DNA of 64,000 bases from Candidatus Pacearchaeota archaeon (GCA_023144035.1 JAGLGM010000002.1:113781-177780), one strand, 5' to 3'; counted from the first letter of the stretch, positions 10,727 through 20,047 are shown. The notes: generated by a model not told the origin, from the sequence alone. Numbers and translations: made by a program.

Positions 10727-11017
10727 TTAAATCTTTGAAAGATATTTTTCTAAATCTTTGTAATTCTTGTTTCTATCCATTAAACAAACTAAAATTATTT
10801 TTGGAGACAAAATAACATAAATCAATCTTTTTTCTTTTCTTTGAATATTTAATCGAATTCTAAAAACCTTTGAAAATTTTTTAGAATGGATTTTTTTATT
10901 TCTATATGGGTTTTCTTTTATTAATTGTATTTTTTCATGAATAATCTTTTTGGATTTTGAATCAATTTCTTTAATTTGCTTAAGAAATAATTTAGAAGAA
11001 ATTATTTTAAAACTCAT
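10727..11017 (-). CDS. RelE/ParE-like toxin
   Basis: ~96 aa, RIRLNIQRKEKRLIYVIL core, paired with upstream RHH gene. Confidence 0.7.
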   Translation of the reverse strand: MSFKIISSKLFLKQIKEIDSKSKKIIHEKIQLIKENPYRNKKIHSKKFSKVFRIRLNIQRKEKRLIYVILSPKIILVCLMDRNKNYKDLEKYLSKI

Positions 11018-11271
11018 TCCAGTAAAATTTTATTTAATTCTTCTTCTGTAGAGAAATCCTTATTTTTAATTATTTTTTCAATTAAATTATCAATTATTTC
11101 AATTTCTTCCTCATTAAAATTTTCATCAAATTTATTTTTTTCAAATATTTTTTCTCTTATACTTTCAGTAGCTAAATCCTGAATATTTCTAAATCCGAAA
11201 TTTTCAACATAATTTTGAGCAGCGTCAAGAAGATTTATAGGGATTTTAAGATTTATTTGCTTTGTTTCCAT
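11014..11271 (-). CDS. Ribbon-helix-helix-like antitoxin
   Basis: METKQINLKIPINLLDAAQNYVENFGFRNIQDLATESIREKI; 4-nt overlap with toxin. Confidence 0.65.
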   Translation of the reverse strand: METKQINLKIPINLLDAAQNYVENFGFRNIQDLATESIREKIFEKNKFDENFNEEEIEIIDNLIEKIIKNKDFSTEEELNKILLE

Positions 11272-11316
11272 GATATCTATAGGTATCTATAAGTATTTAA
11301 ATGTTTTGATAAATAA

Positions 11317-11802
11317 TTATTTTTCTTTAGGATCTTTTTTTTCAGGTTTTTTCTTTTTATCTTTAGGCATAAGTTCTGTTAATTTTTCTTTCAATTGATT
11401 ATTTTGAAACCTTAAAACTCTTGCAACTTCATCATAAGCATGGAGCCTTCTAGTTAATTCACTTAAGATATCTCCCCATCCATTATTTGTTAAAGCAACT
11501 AATTCTGGAGAAACAACTTCAATATGGGCAGGCATATACTTAAACATTAAAAGAGCTAAATATTGAATATCTTCAACTTCAACTTCAATCTCTGCAAAAG
11601 TTGTGAAAAAACCTTCTTGATCCTTTAGAGGAGTAGGTTCTTTAATATCTTTAGATTTTACTTCAACTTTTTTTTCTTCGTCAATTTGTTTAATAATATT
11701 CTCTAAAGTTTTTATTAAATTTTCTGCAGGCCTTCCAATTATTTCAAAGATTAACATTGAACGAATTCCCTTAGTTTCCAAGTTTTCTTTAGACGATTTC
11801 AT
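11317..11802 (-). CDS. Conserved hypothetical protein, Lys-rich C-terminus
   Basis: ORF. Confidence 0.6.
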   Translation of the reverse strand: MKSSKENLETKGIRSMLIFEIIGRPAENLIKTLENIIKQIDEEKKVEVKSKDIKEPTPLKDQEGFFTTFAEIEVEVEDIQYLALLMFKYMPAHIEVVSPELVALTNNGWGDILSELTRRLHAYDEVARVLRFQNNQLKEKLTELMPKDKKKKPEKKDPKEK

Positions 11803-12463
11803 TTTTATATTTTCTTTTATTTTTTAATATTAATAAGACACCAATTAAAATACAAAATCCAATAAAACCATATCTTGCATAATCGGTCTTGTCTAAACTT
11901 TCAGTATTCTCTTCGCTTTTTATATCTTTTGGAGTTAAACTTATCACTTCTGGAGTTAAAGGAATATTAAATTCTTCTTTTTCTTTTTCAACATATTCTT
12001 TAATATTTTCTTCAACATCTTCAACTTGTTCATCAGTAATCTTTTCTTCAGATTCTTCTGTTTCACATCTATTTTTCTCTCCTTTTGTTGCTTCTAAAAA
12101 TTTCCAAGAGTTGCATAATTGCCAAGTTTTATCATTATTATAAGAATCATCAAAAATTCCACTTTCATCTATTAAGTTCTCGTTTTTATACAAAAAAACT
12201 TTTTCATCTAAATTATCAAGCCATTGTTTATCTAAAACATAAACATAATATCCTGAAAAAATTCCATTTAAGATTATTTCATCCCCATCATTATTAATTA
12301 GTTTATATCCTTCTAAATTAATTTCTTCTCCACCATATAACTCTATCCACTCATTTCCTGCGTCTGTTCCGGAGGGGTTCATTTCAATTTCGTTGATTTT
12401 TATTCCAGAAACAAATAAAATAAAGATTAATGCCATAAAAAGTATTAAGATTAACTTTTTCAT
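11789..12463 (-). CDS. Lamin-tail-domain-like membrane-anchored protein
   Basis: IKINEIEMNPSGTDAGNEWIELY...LEGYKLINNDGDEIIL; C-terminal TM. Confidence 0.8.
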   Translation of the reverse strand: MKKLILILFMALIFILFVSGIKINEIEMNPSGTDAGNEWIELYGGEEINLEGYKLINNDGDEIILNGIFSGYYVYVLDKQWLDNLDEKVFLYKNENLIDESGIFDDSYNNDKTWQLCNSWKFLEATKGEKNRCETEESEEKITDEQVEDVEENIKEYVEKEKEEFNIPLTPEVISLTPKDIKSEENTESLDKTDYARYGFIGFCILIGVLLILKNKRKYKNEIV

Positions 12464-13023
12464 TTTATATTTTGCGAATTATTTATTTTTTCCATATAAT
12501 TAATAAAGATAATTGAATCTTTTTGACAATATCTTGTTATGTTTTGTATGATTTCTTTATTAGAAATTGTTTTTCTTCTGTAATCTGGATGAATTTCTTT
12601 AAACTTTTTTAACATCATTTTATCTATTTTACAATTTTTACGGTTAACAAAATCTTCAATAGTTACATCTTTTTTAAAGAAATAAATATCTTTATAATCC
12701 ATACCTTTTTCAAAAATAACTCCATCTTGATTCTTTCTAAATGTGGGGTCTAAAATCCTTCTTTCTTCATCTTTTAAATAAGCATGTAGGACATTTAAAT
12801 CATTTACCCATCCAATAACCATATTTACTTCTTTATCAGCCTCTCTGAGATTCATATTATATCTAAAAGATTTGCATTTACAATCAGCAATTTGTTTTTC
12901 ATATTTATCTTGTTCAATTTCTCTTAATTTTTTTTCAAGAGGTATGCGAATATATCCTGTGTTATAAGAAGTAAATATAAGAAAAGTGCTCAGTAATAAT
13001 AAGTTAACAAGTGCTTTTTTCAT
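12460..13023 (-). CDS. Secreted hypothetical protein
   Basis: ORF with signal peptide; 4-nt overlap with next gene. Confidence 0.6.
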   Translation of the reverse strand: MKKALVNLLLLSTFLIFTSYNTGYIRIPLEKKLREIEQDKYEKQIADCKCKSFRYNMNLREADKEVNMVIGWVNDLNVLHAYLKDEERRILDPTFRKNQDGVIFEKGMDYKDIYFFKKDVTIEDFVNRKNCKIDKMMLKKFKEIHPDYRRKTISNKEIIQNITRYCQKDSIIFINYMEKINNSQNIK

Positions 13024-13060
13024 AAAATACTAAAGACATTAGAAATTTTAAAGATTATTG

Positions 13061-13495
13061 TTATTTACTATATTTCTTTTCAAAATCAATATATTCTACA
13101 TTAATTCTTTTACCTTTTAATACAGCTTTCGCAATTAAAATTTTTGAAAAAACTTTGTTTTCTAATAACCAATAACACATTCCTTTTTCCACTTTATCTA
13201 GATAACCATTTCTTTTAACTTCTACTCCAATAACTTCAAAGACACCTTTAGTATTTTTTATACAAATAAAATCTGGAAATCCTGTTCCAATTACCATGAC
13301 TTTCTTAAAAGGATTATATTTTCTTTTTGCAGGAACAACTTTTCCAATTTTTCCATCTCTATCATAATCAACAGTATTGGTCCATCTATCAATTATCCAA
13401 CCCATATCTTCAAGTCCAGCACGAACTTTCGCTTCAAATCTCATCCCTGCTGCTCGATTTTTCTTACCTTGTTTAACATATTCCTCTTTGTTCAT
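13061..13495 (-). CDS. PD-(D/E)XK nuclease-like protein
   Basis: GFPDFICIKNTKGVFEVIGVEVKRNGYLDKVEKGMCYWL. Confidence 0.6.
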   Translation of the reverse strand: MNKEEYVKQGKKNRAAGMRFEAKVRAGLEDMGWIIDRWTNTVDYDRDGKIGKVVPAKRKYNPFKKVMVIGTGFPDFICIKNTKGVFEVIGVEVKRNGYLDKVEKGMCYWLLENKVFSKILIAKAVLKGKRINVEYIDFEKKYSK

Positions 13496-13529
13496 TAATG
13501 ATAAAATATGAAGAAGTATAAAAATTTAT

Positions 13530-13697
13530 TTAATCTAAGTGGTCTGATTGGGCCCAAAATAAATCATCTAATTCTTTTCTTTTTTTCTCTTTTAGATTCT
13601 TTATAACTTTTTCAGCATCTTTTCCACCTACAATATAAAGACTGCTCTTTTCTATTTGATATTTTACTTTGTAATTTGTATTATTTTCATCTGTCAT
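13530..13697 (-). CDS. Small protein (55 aa)
   Basis: MTDENNTNYKVKYQIEKSSLYIVGGKDAEKVIKNLKEKKRKELDDLFWAQSDHLD; below ORF-track size cutoff. Confidence 0.5.
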   Translation of the reverse strand: MTDENNTNYKVKYQIEKSSLYIVGGKDAEKVIKNLKEKKRKELDDLFWAQSDHLD

Positions 13698-13770
13698 TTT
13701 TATAAATCTCTAGCTTTATGCGAAGTGTATCTTCACGAGCATCCGCAGTTTATGAGGACAATAGTTGAGA

Positions 13771-13956
13771 CTATAAGTCTCTAGCTTGAATAGTTCGTCT
13801 GTTATTTGCCTTTGCTCTATCAATTGCTTTTTCTAGAATATCTTCAACTTTTCTCTCAAGCTCAGGCCCAACTTCTTCAGCAACACTAGACACAGCATTT
13901 TCTTTATCTAACTCTTTCACAACTTTTCTTATATTATTTTTTACAATTAATGTCAT
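13771..13956 (-). CDS. Archaeal histone
   Basis: VSSVAEEVGPELERKVEDILEKAIDRAKANNRRTIQARDL histone fold. Confidence 0.9.
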   Translation of the reverse strand: MTLIVKNNIRKVVKELDKENAVSSVAEEVGPELERKVEDILEKAIDRAKANNRRTIQARDL

Positions 13957-13958
13957 TT

Positions 13959-14291
13959 TTAATAATTAAACCTCTTTTCATATTCTTTGTGATTCATCCA
14001 TTCAAGAATTATTGAGAAGACTAAAAGATTTTTACCTTTTATGTTGTAAATGAGTCTCCATGCTCCAGGAAGATTATATTTCCATAAATTTCTTACTCCA
14101 AATTTTTTAATATATTCTTTTGGAATTAGTTTTTTTGGTATTTGAATTCCACAGAAAGCATTATTTTCTATATCTTTAAATGCTCTTTCTAAAATTCTAT
14201 AAAATTCTTCGTCTTCTTTTTTTAATCTATTAAAAGCATTTTCTATTTTTTCATTAACAAATTGTATATTGCTTTTCATTTTTTTCTCCAC
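13959..14291 (-). CDS. RelE-like toxin (pair A)
   Basis: PKKLIPKEYIKKFGVRNLWKYNLPGAWRLIYNIKGKN...ILEWMNHKEYEKRFNY; paralog of 18504..18845. Confidence 0.7.
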   Translation of the reverse strand: MEKKMKSNIQFVNEKIENAFNRLKKEDEEFYRILERAFKDIENNAFCGIQIPKKLIPKEYIKKFGVRNLWKYNLPGAWRLIYNIKGKNLLVFSIILEWMNHKEYEKRFNY

Positions 14292-14569
14292 ATCAAATGA
14301 GTTTTTTCGAGGAGTTTTTCCACATCTTTAGGATAATAAATCCATCCAATTTTTCTTTCTGAATCAATAGAAACTTTTCCTGAAATTATTAGATAATCAA
14401 GAATAACAGAAAAGGTTTGATACATCATTTTTTTTGGAAGAGCTTTCCATAATTGTTTCTTTTTAAATTCTCCATCATGTTTTTTTATAAAATCTTCAAG
14501 AAAAAGAACAGTATCTAATCTTGGAAATCTTGCAGAGGGATTTTGAGACCTTATTAACTTTAAACTCAT
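14276..14569 (-). CDS. wHTH-like putative antitoxin (pair A)
   Basis: ARFPRLDTVLFLEDFIKK...ALPKKMMYQTFSVILDYLIISGKV; paralog of 18847..19125. Confidence 0.65.
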   Translation of the reverse strand: MSLKLIRSQNPSARFPRLDTVLFLEDFIKKHDGEFKKKQLWKALPKKMMYQTFSVILDYLIISGKVSIDSERKIGWIYYPKDVEKLLEKTHLMWRKK

Positions 14570-14672
14570 AGTTATATCAAGTGATATACCTTTTTAATTC
14601 TTTGTGTTTTATGTCTACATTTTAAGAATCTTGTAGTCATCTGTTTTTATAGAAAAAGTATATTTAGCTTAA

Positions 14673-16256
14673 CTATTTCACTTTTTCTAATAATTTAATT
14701 ATTTTATCTTGCCCAACATTTAATATCAAAGCAGCAAGCCGAGGACCTTTCTTTTTATTAATTATAACTCTATAAGCAGCATCAAAAAATTCAGTATTTT
14801 TGATATCTGATTTTTCACAGATTTTATAAAACTCACCAAATAAACTTTCTTCAGTATGTTTCTTTTTCTTTAAAACTTCTTTAAGTTGGATTAAAGCTTT
14901 TTTTTCTTTTGCAGTTAACTTAGTATTTACTTTTTCTTGGACTTTAAATTTCATATCTTCACCAGCATATTTTTCTACCCAATTTTTAACTTTTTCAGCC
15001 CTTATTTTTGATTCTTTATTTAAATCATCTAATTTTCCTATTTGAACTAAAGAAACTAAATGTCTAAAACTTGTTTTTCCAGGTCTTTTTTTACTAACTT
15101 TTAATCTTGACAATTCATAGATTCTTTTATCTTTAGCATTTGCTTTTTTATCATAATATTTTTTTTCAAGAGCATCATAATCTTCATATATTTTTATTAC
15201 ATCATTATCAAAACTTATTTGAAAACCTGTTTTTGGTTTTGTTCCAACAAATAAATATCTTAAAACTTCTGGTTCATAAATTTCTTCTACTTCATCAACA
15301 GTTGTAACATTGCCCCTTGAACTTGAAAATACATTCCCTCCCTTTATACCTATCCAATCATAGAATTGATAAATTGGAACTTCTCCTCCAAAAATATCTT
15401 TTACAATTTCTTTTGCAGTTGTAAGCGAACCCCCGTGAACACTATGGTCTATTCCACCTGGTTCAAAATCAACATTTTCATATTTCCACCTCATTGGCCA
15501 ATCAATTCTCCAAGGAGCATTTACAATTCCTTTTTTACTAAAATCAACTTTTCCTTTATATCCACATTTACATTCATATTCGATTTCATAACCTTTAATA
15601 TTAATTATTTTTGTAAAATCTTTTTTACATTTTTCACAATAAACAACAACAGGCCACCAATTTTCACTCAAAGGTTCTTTTCGATATTTATTTAAAATAT
15701 TCATAATTTCTTTTCTTTTTTCTATAGCAATTTTTATTAATTTAGCATATTTACATTTTTTATTCATCTCATCTTGATAAATAAATTCTGGTTTAATTCC
15801 AACTTTTTTTAATTGTTTTTCAAATTCTTGTTCAAAATGTTGTGCATAACTTTTTCCTTTTTCAAATGGAGAAGGAACATCACTTAAAGGCATTCCAATA
15901 TATTTTTCATATTCTTTAGAAACATTTTTAGGAACTTTTCTAAATCTATCAAAAGCATCCCATGAATAAATAAATCTAACTTTTTTTCCTTTATCTTCTA
16001 AAGCTTTAACAACTAAATCAGTAGTTATAACTTCTCTAAAATTTCCAACATGAACTGTTCCAGAAGGAGTTATACCTGAAGCACAAACATATTCTTTCTT
16101 TCGTTCTCGTTTTTTCGAGGATGAGTCTTGGGACTTTGTTCCAGAGACTTTTCCTTTTTCTTTCGTTTGGCTTTTAGACGAACGAGGTAAACAACTTGTT
16201 TTTTCCCTTATTATTCTGTCTGCAATTTGGTCAGCCCAAAAAAATTTCTCTGCCAT
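14673..16256 (-). CDS. lysK: Lysyl-tRNA synthetase, class I
   Basis: FFWADQIADRII, YVCASGITPSGTVHVGNFREV, FSSSRGN. Confidence 0.95.
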   Translation of the reverse strand: MAEKFFWADQIADRIIREKTSCLPRSSKSQTKEKGKVSGTKSQDSSSKKRERKKEYVCASGITPSGTVHVGNFREVITTDLVVKALEDKGKKVRFIYSWDAFDRFRKVPKNVSKEYEKYIGMPLSDVPSPFEKGKSYAQHFEQEFEKQLKKVGIKPEFIYQDEMNKKCKYAKLIKIAIEKRKEIMNILNKYRKEPLSENWWPVVVYCEKCKKDFTKIINIKGYEIEYECKCGYKGKVDFSKKGIVNAPWRIDWPMRWKYENVDFEPGGIDHSVHGGSLTTAKEIVKDIFGGEVPIYQFYDWIGIKGGNVFSSSRGNVTTVDEVEEIYEPEVLRYLFVGTKPKTGFQISFDNDVIKIYEDYDALEKKYYDKKANAKDKRIYELSRLKVSKKRPGKTSFRHLVSLVQIGKLDDLNKESKIRAEKVKNWVEKYAGEDMKFKVQEKVNTKLTAKEKKALIQLKEVLKKKKHTEESLFGEFYKICEKSDIKNTEFFDAAYRVIINKKKGPRLAALILNVGQDKIIKLLEKVK

Positions 16257-16284
16257 ATTTATCAAAAATAAAGAATGTTTATAA

Positions 16285-16719
16285 TTATTTCTTTTTATAT
16301 TTACTATACCCTAATTTGTCTAACTCTTCATTTAATAATTCATCTGCAATTACTTGGAATTTATTATATCTGCTCACATGCAAATATCTTATTTTTTTAA
16401 AGTTTTCTTGTAATTTTTGGACTTTTAAAAATAATTTAATAAGATTAGGGTGTCTAACTTTATATTCTCCTAAGAGTTGTTTAACAATTAATTCAGAATC
16501 AAGTATACATGTTAATTCATCTTTTGTATATTCAGAAGCAAGTTCAAGTGCTTTAATTAAGCCTTCATATTCTGCAATATTGTTTGTTACATTTTCACCA
16601 AGAAACCCTCCATATCTTTTAAGAATTTCACCATCTTTACGAACTATTACTCCTATAGCTCCTGGACCAGGGTTTCCTCTCGCACCGCCGTCAGAATTTG
16701 TATAAATCATTTGATTCAA
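16285..16719 (-). CDS. rnhA: Ribonuclease HI family protein
   Basis: YTNSDGGARGNPGPGAIGVIV...NNIAEYEGLIKALELA. Confidence 0.92.
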   Translation of the reverse strand: MNQMIYTNSDGGARGNPGPGAIGVIVRKDGEILKRYGGFLGENVTNNIAEYEGLIKALELASEYTKDELTCILDSELIVKQLLGEYKVRHPNLIKLFLKVQKLQENFKKIRYLHVSRYNKFQVIADELLNEELDKLGYSKYKKK

Positions 16720-16742
16720 AATTCAGCTTAATATAAAAAGGT

Positions 16743-16913
16743 TTATACTATTCCAGCTAAAGAATCTGGACTAGAATCAGTTTTAGTTTCTAAAGAATTT
16801 GATTCAATATTTTCTTCAATATTTTCTTCAATATCACTCCCTTCAAATAAAGAATAATAATCTTGTGCTTCAGGACTTTGCATAATACTTGATTTATAAT
16901 CTGTTTCCGCCAT
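16743..16913 (-). CDS. Small acidic protein (56 aa)
   Basis: MAETDYKSSIMQSPEAQDYYSLFEGSDIEENIEENIESNSLETKTDSSPDSLAGIV. Confidence 0.45.
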   Translation of the reverse strand: MAETDYKSSIMQSPEAQDYYSLFEGSDIEENIEENIESNSLETKTDSSPDSLAGIV

Positions 16914-17004
16914 AGTAGAAAATATTAATCATTTTTATTTTTAAGCAATTATATACTATAATATATCTTTTATAAACAATACACTACAAAATATATTTTA
17001 GAAA

Positions 17005-17280
17005 TCATATATGTAAAATTTTGAAAGTTTTGAAATCTTGAAATTTTTCTGGTTTAACTTCAACATTTCTTATTTGAGCATGTTTTGGACCTTTTTTACA
17101 TAATTCAATCATCTTATTCACATTATCAGGTTCTCCTTCAACAAAAACTTCTATTCTTCCATCTTCTAAATTTCTTGAGAATCCTTTTACATTATGTCTT
17201 TCTGCATTTTCTTTAATAAATGCTCTAAAGAAAACACCTTGAACAGTTCCATTAATGTAAATTCTTATTGCTTTTTTCAT
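17005..17280 (-). CDS. acyP: Acylphosphatase
   Basis: IYINGTVQGVFFRAFIKENAERHNVKGFSRNLEDGRIEVFVEGE. Confidence 0.95.
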   Translation of the reverse strand: MKKAIRIYINGTVQGVFFRAFIKENAERHNVKGFSRNLEDGRIEVFVEGEPDNVNKMIELCKKGPKHAQIRNVEVKPEKFQDFKTFKILHI

Positions 17281-17360
17281 ATAATTAATAAAAGAAGTGT
17301 ATTATTAAATATTTCTTTAGTTTGAGAAAAGTATTTAAGTAAATTTTAATAAAATAGCTT

Positions 17361-17921
17361 ATGAAAAAAGAAAAATTAAGAAAGAAAAATTATAGAATTT
17401 TTACTCTTTCAAATTCTTTAATGGCTTTAGCAGTCGGATTATTTGGGCCTTTTTACTACATTTTTATAAATGAAATGGGGGGTTCAATTGAAAATTTTGG
17501 AATAGCTGCAGGGCTTTTGGTTTTATCAGGGGCTTTATTTTCTTTATTTGCAGGAAGATTCTCAGATAAAATTGGAAGAAAACCTTTTTTAATTATTGGA
17601 GGGTTTGCTTCTGCAATAATAGTTTTTTTATATACAGTTATTGATTCTCTTTGGCAATTATATTTGTTACAAATATTCTCTGGAATAATTACTTCTGGAT
17701 TTGAAACTGCTGAAGGGTCTTACTTAGGTGATATTACAAATAAAAATAAAAGAGGTGCAGAAATAGGGAAATATGATGCAATGATTGGAATCTTTGAAGC
17801 TGCAGCAATATTTGCAGGGGGGTTCTTAGCAGCAAGATTTGGATTTGAAATAATATTTTATATTGTTTCAGTTATTGCCCTAATTTCAACTTTAGTTATG
17901 TTAAGATTAAAAGAAAAGTAA
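17361..17921 (+). CDS. MFS transporter, half-length (~6 TM)
   Basis: FAGRFSDKIGRKPFLIIGG motif; ends after ~186 aa. Confidence 0.8.
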   Translation: MKKEKLRKKNYRIFTLSNSLMALAVGLFGPFYYIFINEMGGSIENFGIAAGLLVLSGALFSLFAGRFSDKIGRKPFLIIGGFASAIIVFLYTVIDSLWQLYLLQIFSGIITSGFETAEGSYLGDITNKNKRGAEIGKYDAMIGIFEAAAIFAGGFLAARFGFEIIFYIVSVIALISTLVMLRLKEK

Positions 17922-17925
17922 GTTG

Positions 17926-18507
17926 TTAAATCCCTCTCATATCTAGTTCATTATTTACAATTGTAACTGTTTGACTTGCAAAGTATGTTTTTGGACCAAT
18001 TGAAACAGAAGTTGCAGTTTGCTTTAATCTTTTCAATTCTTTTTTAGGCAAACCATCATGATCTCCTAAAATAAAAACACAATTTTTAGGGATTTCAACT
18101 TTTCTTAAATTTTCACCACGTTTATCTAAAATAAATATTTGGTTTCCTTTTTTTTCTAATTCATTTATAACTGCAAATAAATTCTTTTTTTCTATAAAAC
18201 AACCTGGAAAAACTTCTCGTTTTTCTCCTTCTTTATATTTATATAAAAGTTTTTTAATTAAAGTTGCAACATCTTTTTTTGAAATTGAAGATTCATCTTT
18301 AACTTGTATTTCAATATGTTTTGGAGGGTCAGGCATTCCATAAAATATAAAGTGAAATGTTACATCTTTTCTAAAATCATTAGATAGAAAAACACCTTGA
18401 ATTAAACTATGAATTGCAATATCCATTCTACCAGCTTTCATTAAATCACCTGATAAAGCTTTTCCAGATGTTGATGCACTTTTCGAAAAATAGATTATGT
18501 GTTTCAT
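17926..18507 (-). CDS. trmY: tRNA (pseudouridine54-N1)-methyltransferase TrmY
   Basis: SASTSGKALSGDLMKAGRMDIAIHSLIQG...VFILGDHDGLPKKE. Confidence 0.9.
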   Translation of the reverse strand: MKHIIYFSKSASTSGKALSGDLMKAGRMDIAIHSLIQGVFLSNDFRKDVTFHFIFYGMPDPPKHIEIQVKDESSISKKDVATLIKKLLYKYKEGEKREVFPGCFIEKKNLFAVINELEKKGNQIFILDKRGENLRKVEIPKNCVFILGDHDGLPKKELKRLKQTATSVSIGPKTYFASQTVTIVNNELDMRGI

Positions 18508-18845
18508 TTGTAGTTAAAAAATTTATTATAGTCTTTGTGGTCAAAGATTTTTAAAATAAAAACAAAGATATTTATTTTATTTCCTTCTAAAGTATAAATC
18601 ATCCTCCAATAATTTGAAAGTTCTACACGATAAACATTTGAAATATTTTGTTTTAATAATTTTTTAGGAATTAATCTTTTTGGAACAGGGTTTCCAAATT
18701 GAGGATTTTCTTTTAAGATTTCTTTTATTCTTTCAAAAGAATTTAAAATACTTTGAGACTCTTTATCATTTCTTTTTTTTAGTTTTAAATAAGATTTTTT
18801 TGCATCGCCCTTTAAAAAAATTCTTATATCTCTTCCAAAAAGCAT
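18504..18845 (-). CDS. RelE-like toxin (pair B)
   Basis: PVPKRLIPKKLLKQNISNVYRVELSNYWRMIYTLEGNK...FDHKDYNKFFNY. Confidence 0.7.
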   Translation of the reverse strand: MLFGRDIRIFLKGDAKKSYLKLKKRNDKESQSILNSFERIKEILKENPQFGNPVPKRLIPKKLLKQNISNVYRVELSNYWRMIYTLEGNKINIFVFILKIFDHKDYNKFFNYK

Positions 18846-18846
18846 T

Positions 18847-19125
18847 TTAAACCTCTAAAGAATCTTCCATCATTTTTTTTAAGTGTTCTGGTTCAGAATA
18901 AATCCATTGTATTCCTTTTGGACCATAAATTATTTTTCCACTCTTCCAAAGATAGATTAAAATTAATTTTAATGTTTGATGCATAATTTGTTTTGGAAGT
19001 TTTTTCCTAATCTCAGAAAAAGTAATTGGAATGTTTTTATTTTTTTCTAAAAATTCCTCCACCATTAAAACAGTGTTTAAATTAGGATATCTTGCAAATT
19101 TATTTTTATTATTTATTAGTGTCAT
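18847..19125 (-). CDS. wHTH-like putative antitoxin (pair B)
   Basis: FARYPNLNTVLMVEEFLEKN...KLPKQIMHQTLKLILIYLWKSGKI. Confidence 0.65.
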   Translation of the reverse strand: MTLINNKNKFARYPNLNTVLMVEEFLEKNKNIPITFSEIRKKLPKQIMHQTLKLILIYLWKSGKIIYGPKGIQWIYSEPEHLKKMMEDSLEV

Positions 19126-19171
19126 TTTATATCAATTGATATTAATAAAGTATCTTATTATATAAATCCTT

Positions 19172-20047
19172 CTATTTTATTGGCTGCAAAACAAATTGTG
19201 CTTTTGCAAATATTTCTTTCCCTTTTATAACTCTATACATACCTATAAATCTTCCTCCACAAAAGACAGAAATTTCTGCATCTTTTTTTACTTTTGTAGG
19301 TCCTTTCAAATCTTTTTTATAAATTGGTTTTCCTGTAAATATATTTTTTAAATTTCCATTATTAATTTCAACAATAGGATAAACTTCTCCAACAATTTCA
19401 GCAGGTATAATTATGTCTCTTAACAATTTGTCATTTCCTTTTCCTTCGGAATATTCTTCAACAGCTTTTTCAAAATCATATAGATTTACTAAAGTATCTT
19501 CTTTAAAAATTCCTGCACGCATTCTTCTTAATTCAAGCATATGTGCTCCAACTTCTAATTCTTCTCCAAGATCATGAAGTAGTTTTCTAATATATGTTCC
19601 TCCCTCACATTCAACTTCAAATAAAATATTTTTATCTTCTTCTTCATATAAATCAAATCTTTTTATTTCTCTTTGCCTAAGTTGTCTTTTTACACTTGAT
19701 TTAACAGGAGGCATTTGAGTAATCTTTCCAAGAAATTTATTTTTAATCATATTTTTAATTTTCTCTAAACTAATTTCTTCATGTATTCTCATAATTCCTA
19801 CATATTCTTTATCTTCTCCTAAAAAATAACCAGTGAGTTTACATGCTCTGTTTAATGCAATTGGTAAAACACCAGTAACTTTAGGATCTAAAGTTCCAAA
19901 GTGAGATGTTTTTCGTAAATTTAATTTCTTTCTAACAAAATCAGAGATATCAAAAGAAGTAGGGCCACTTGATTTGTCAATATTAATCATTCCAAATTCT
20001 AAAAGTTCTTTTGTTGTTTTTTTTGATTTTATTTCTTCAATGTTCAT
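19172..20047 (-). CDS. H/ACA RNP pseudouridine synthase Cbf5/TruB family
   Basis: GMINIDKSSGPTSFDIS...SHFGTLDPKVTGVLPIAL...C-terminal PUA-like. Confidence 0.92.
   Translation of the reverse strand: MNIEEIKSKKTTKELLEFGMINIDKSSGPTSFDISDFVRKKLNLRKTSHFGTLDPKVTGVLPIALNRACKLTGYFLGEDKEYVGIMRIHEEISLEKIKNMIKNKFLGKITQMPPVKSSVKRQLRQREIKRFDLYEEEDKNILFEVECEGGTYIRKLLHDLGEELEVGAHMLELRRMRAGIFKEDTLVNLYDFEKAVEEYSEGKGNDKLLRDIIIPAEIVGEVYPIVEINNGNLKNIFTGKPIYKKDLKGPTKVKKDAEISVFCGGRFIGMYRVIKGKEIFAKAQFVLQPIK

Noticed and set aside
16743-16913. Small MAE... acidic peptide as a second RiPP precursor
   Set aside because: No Cys or core-like residues and no maturase nearby
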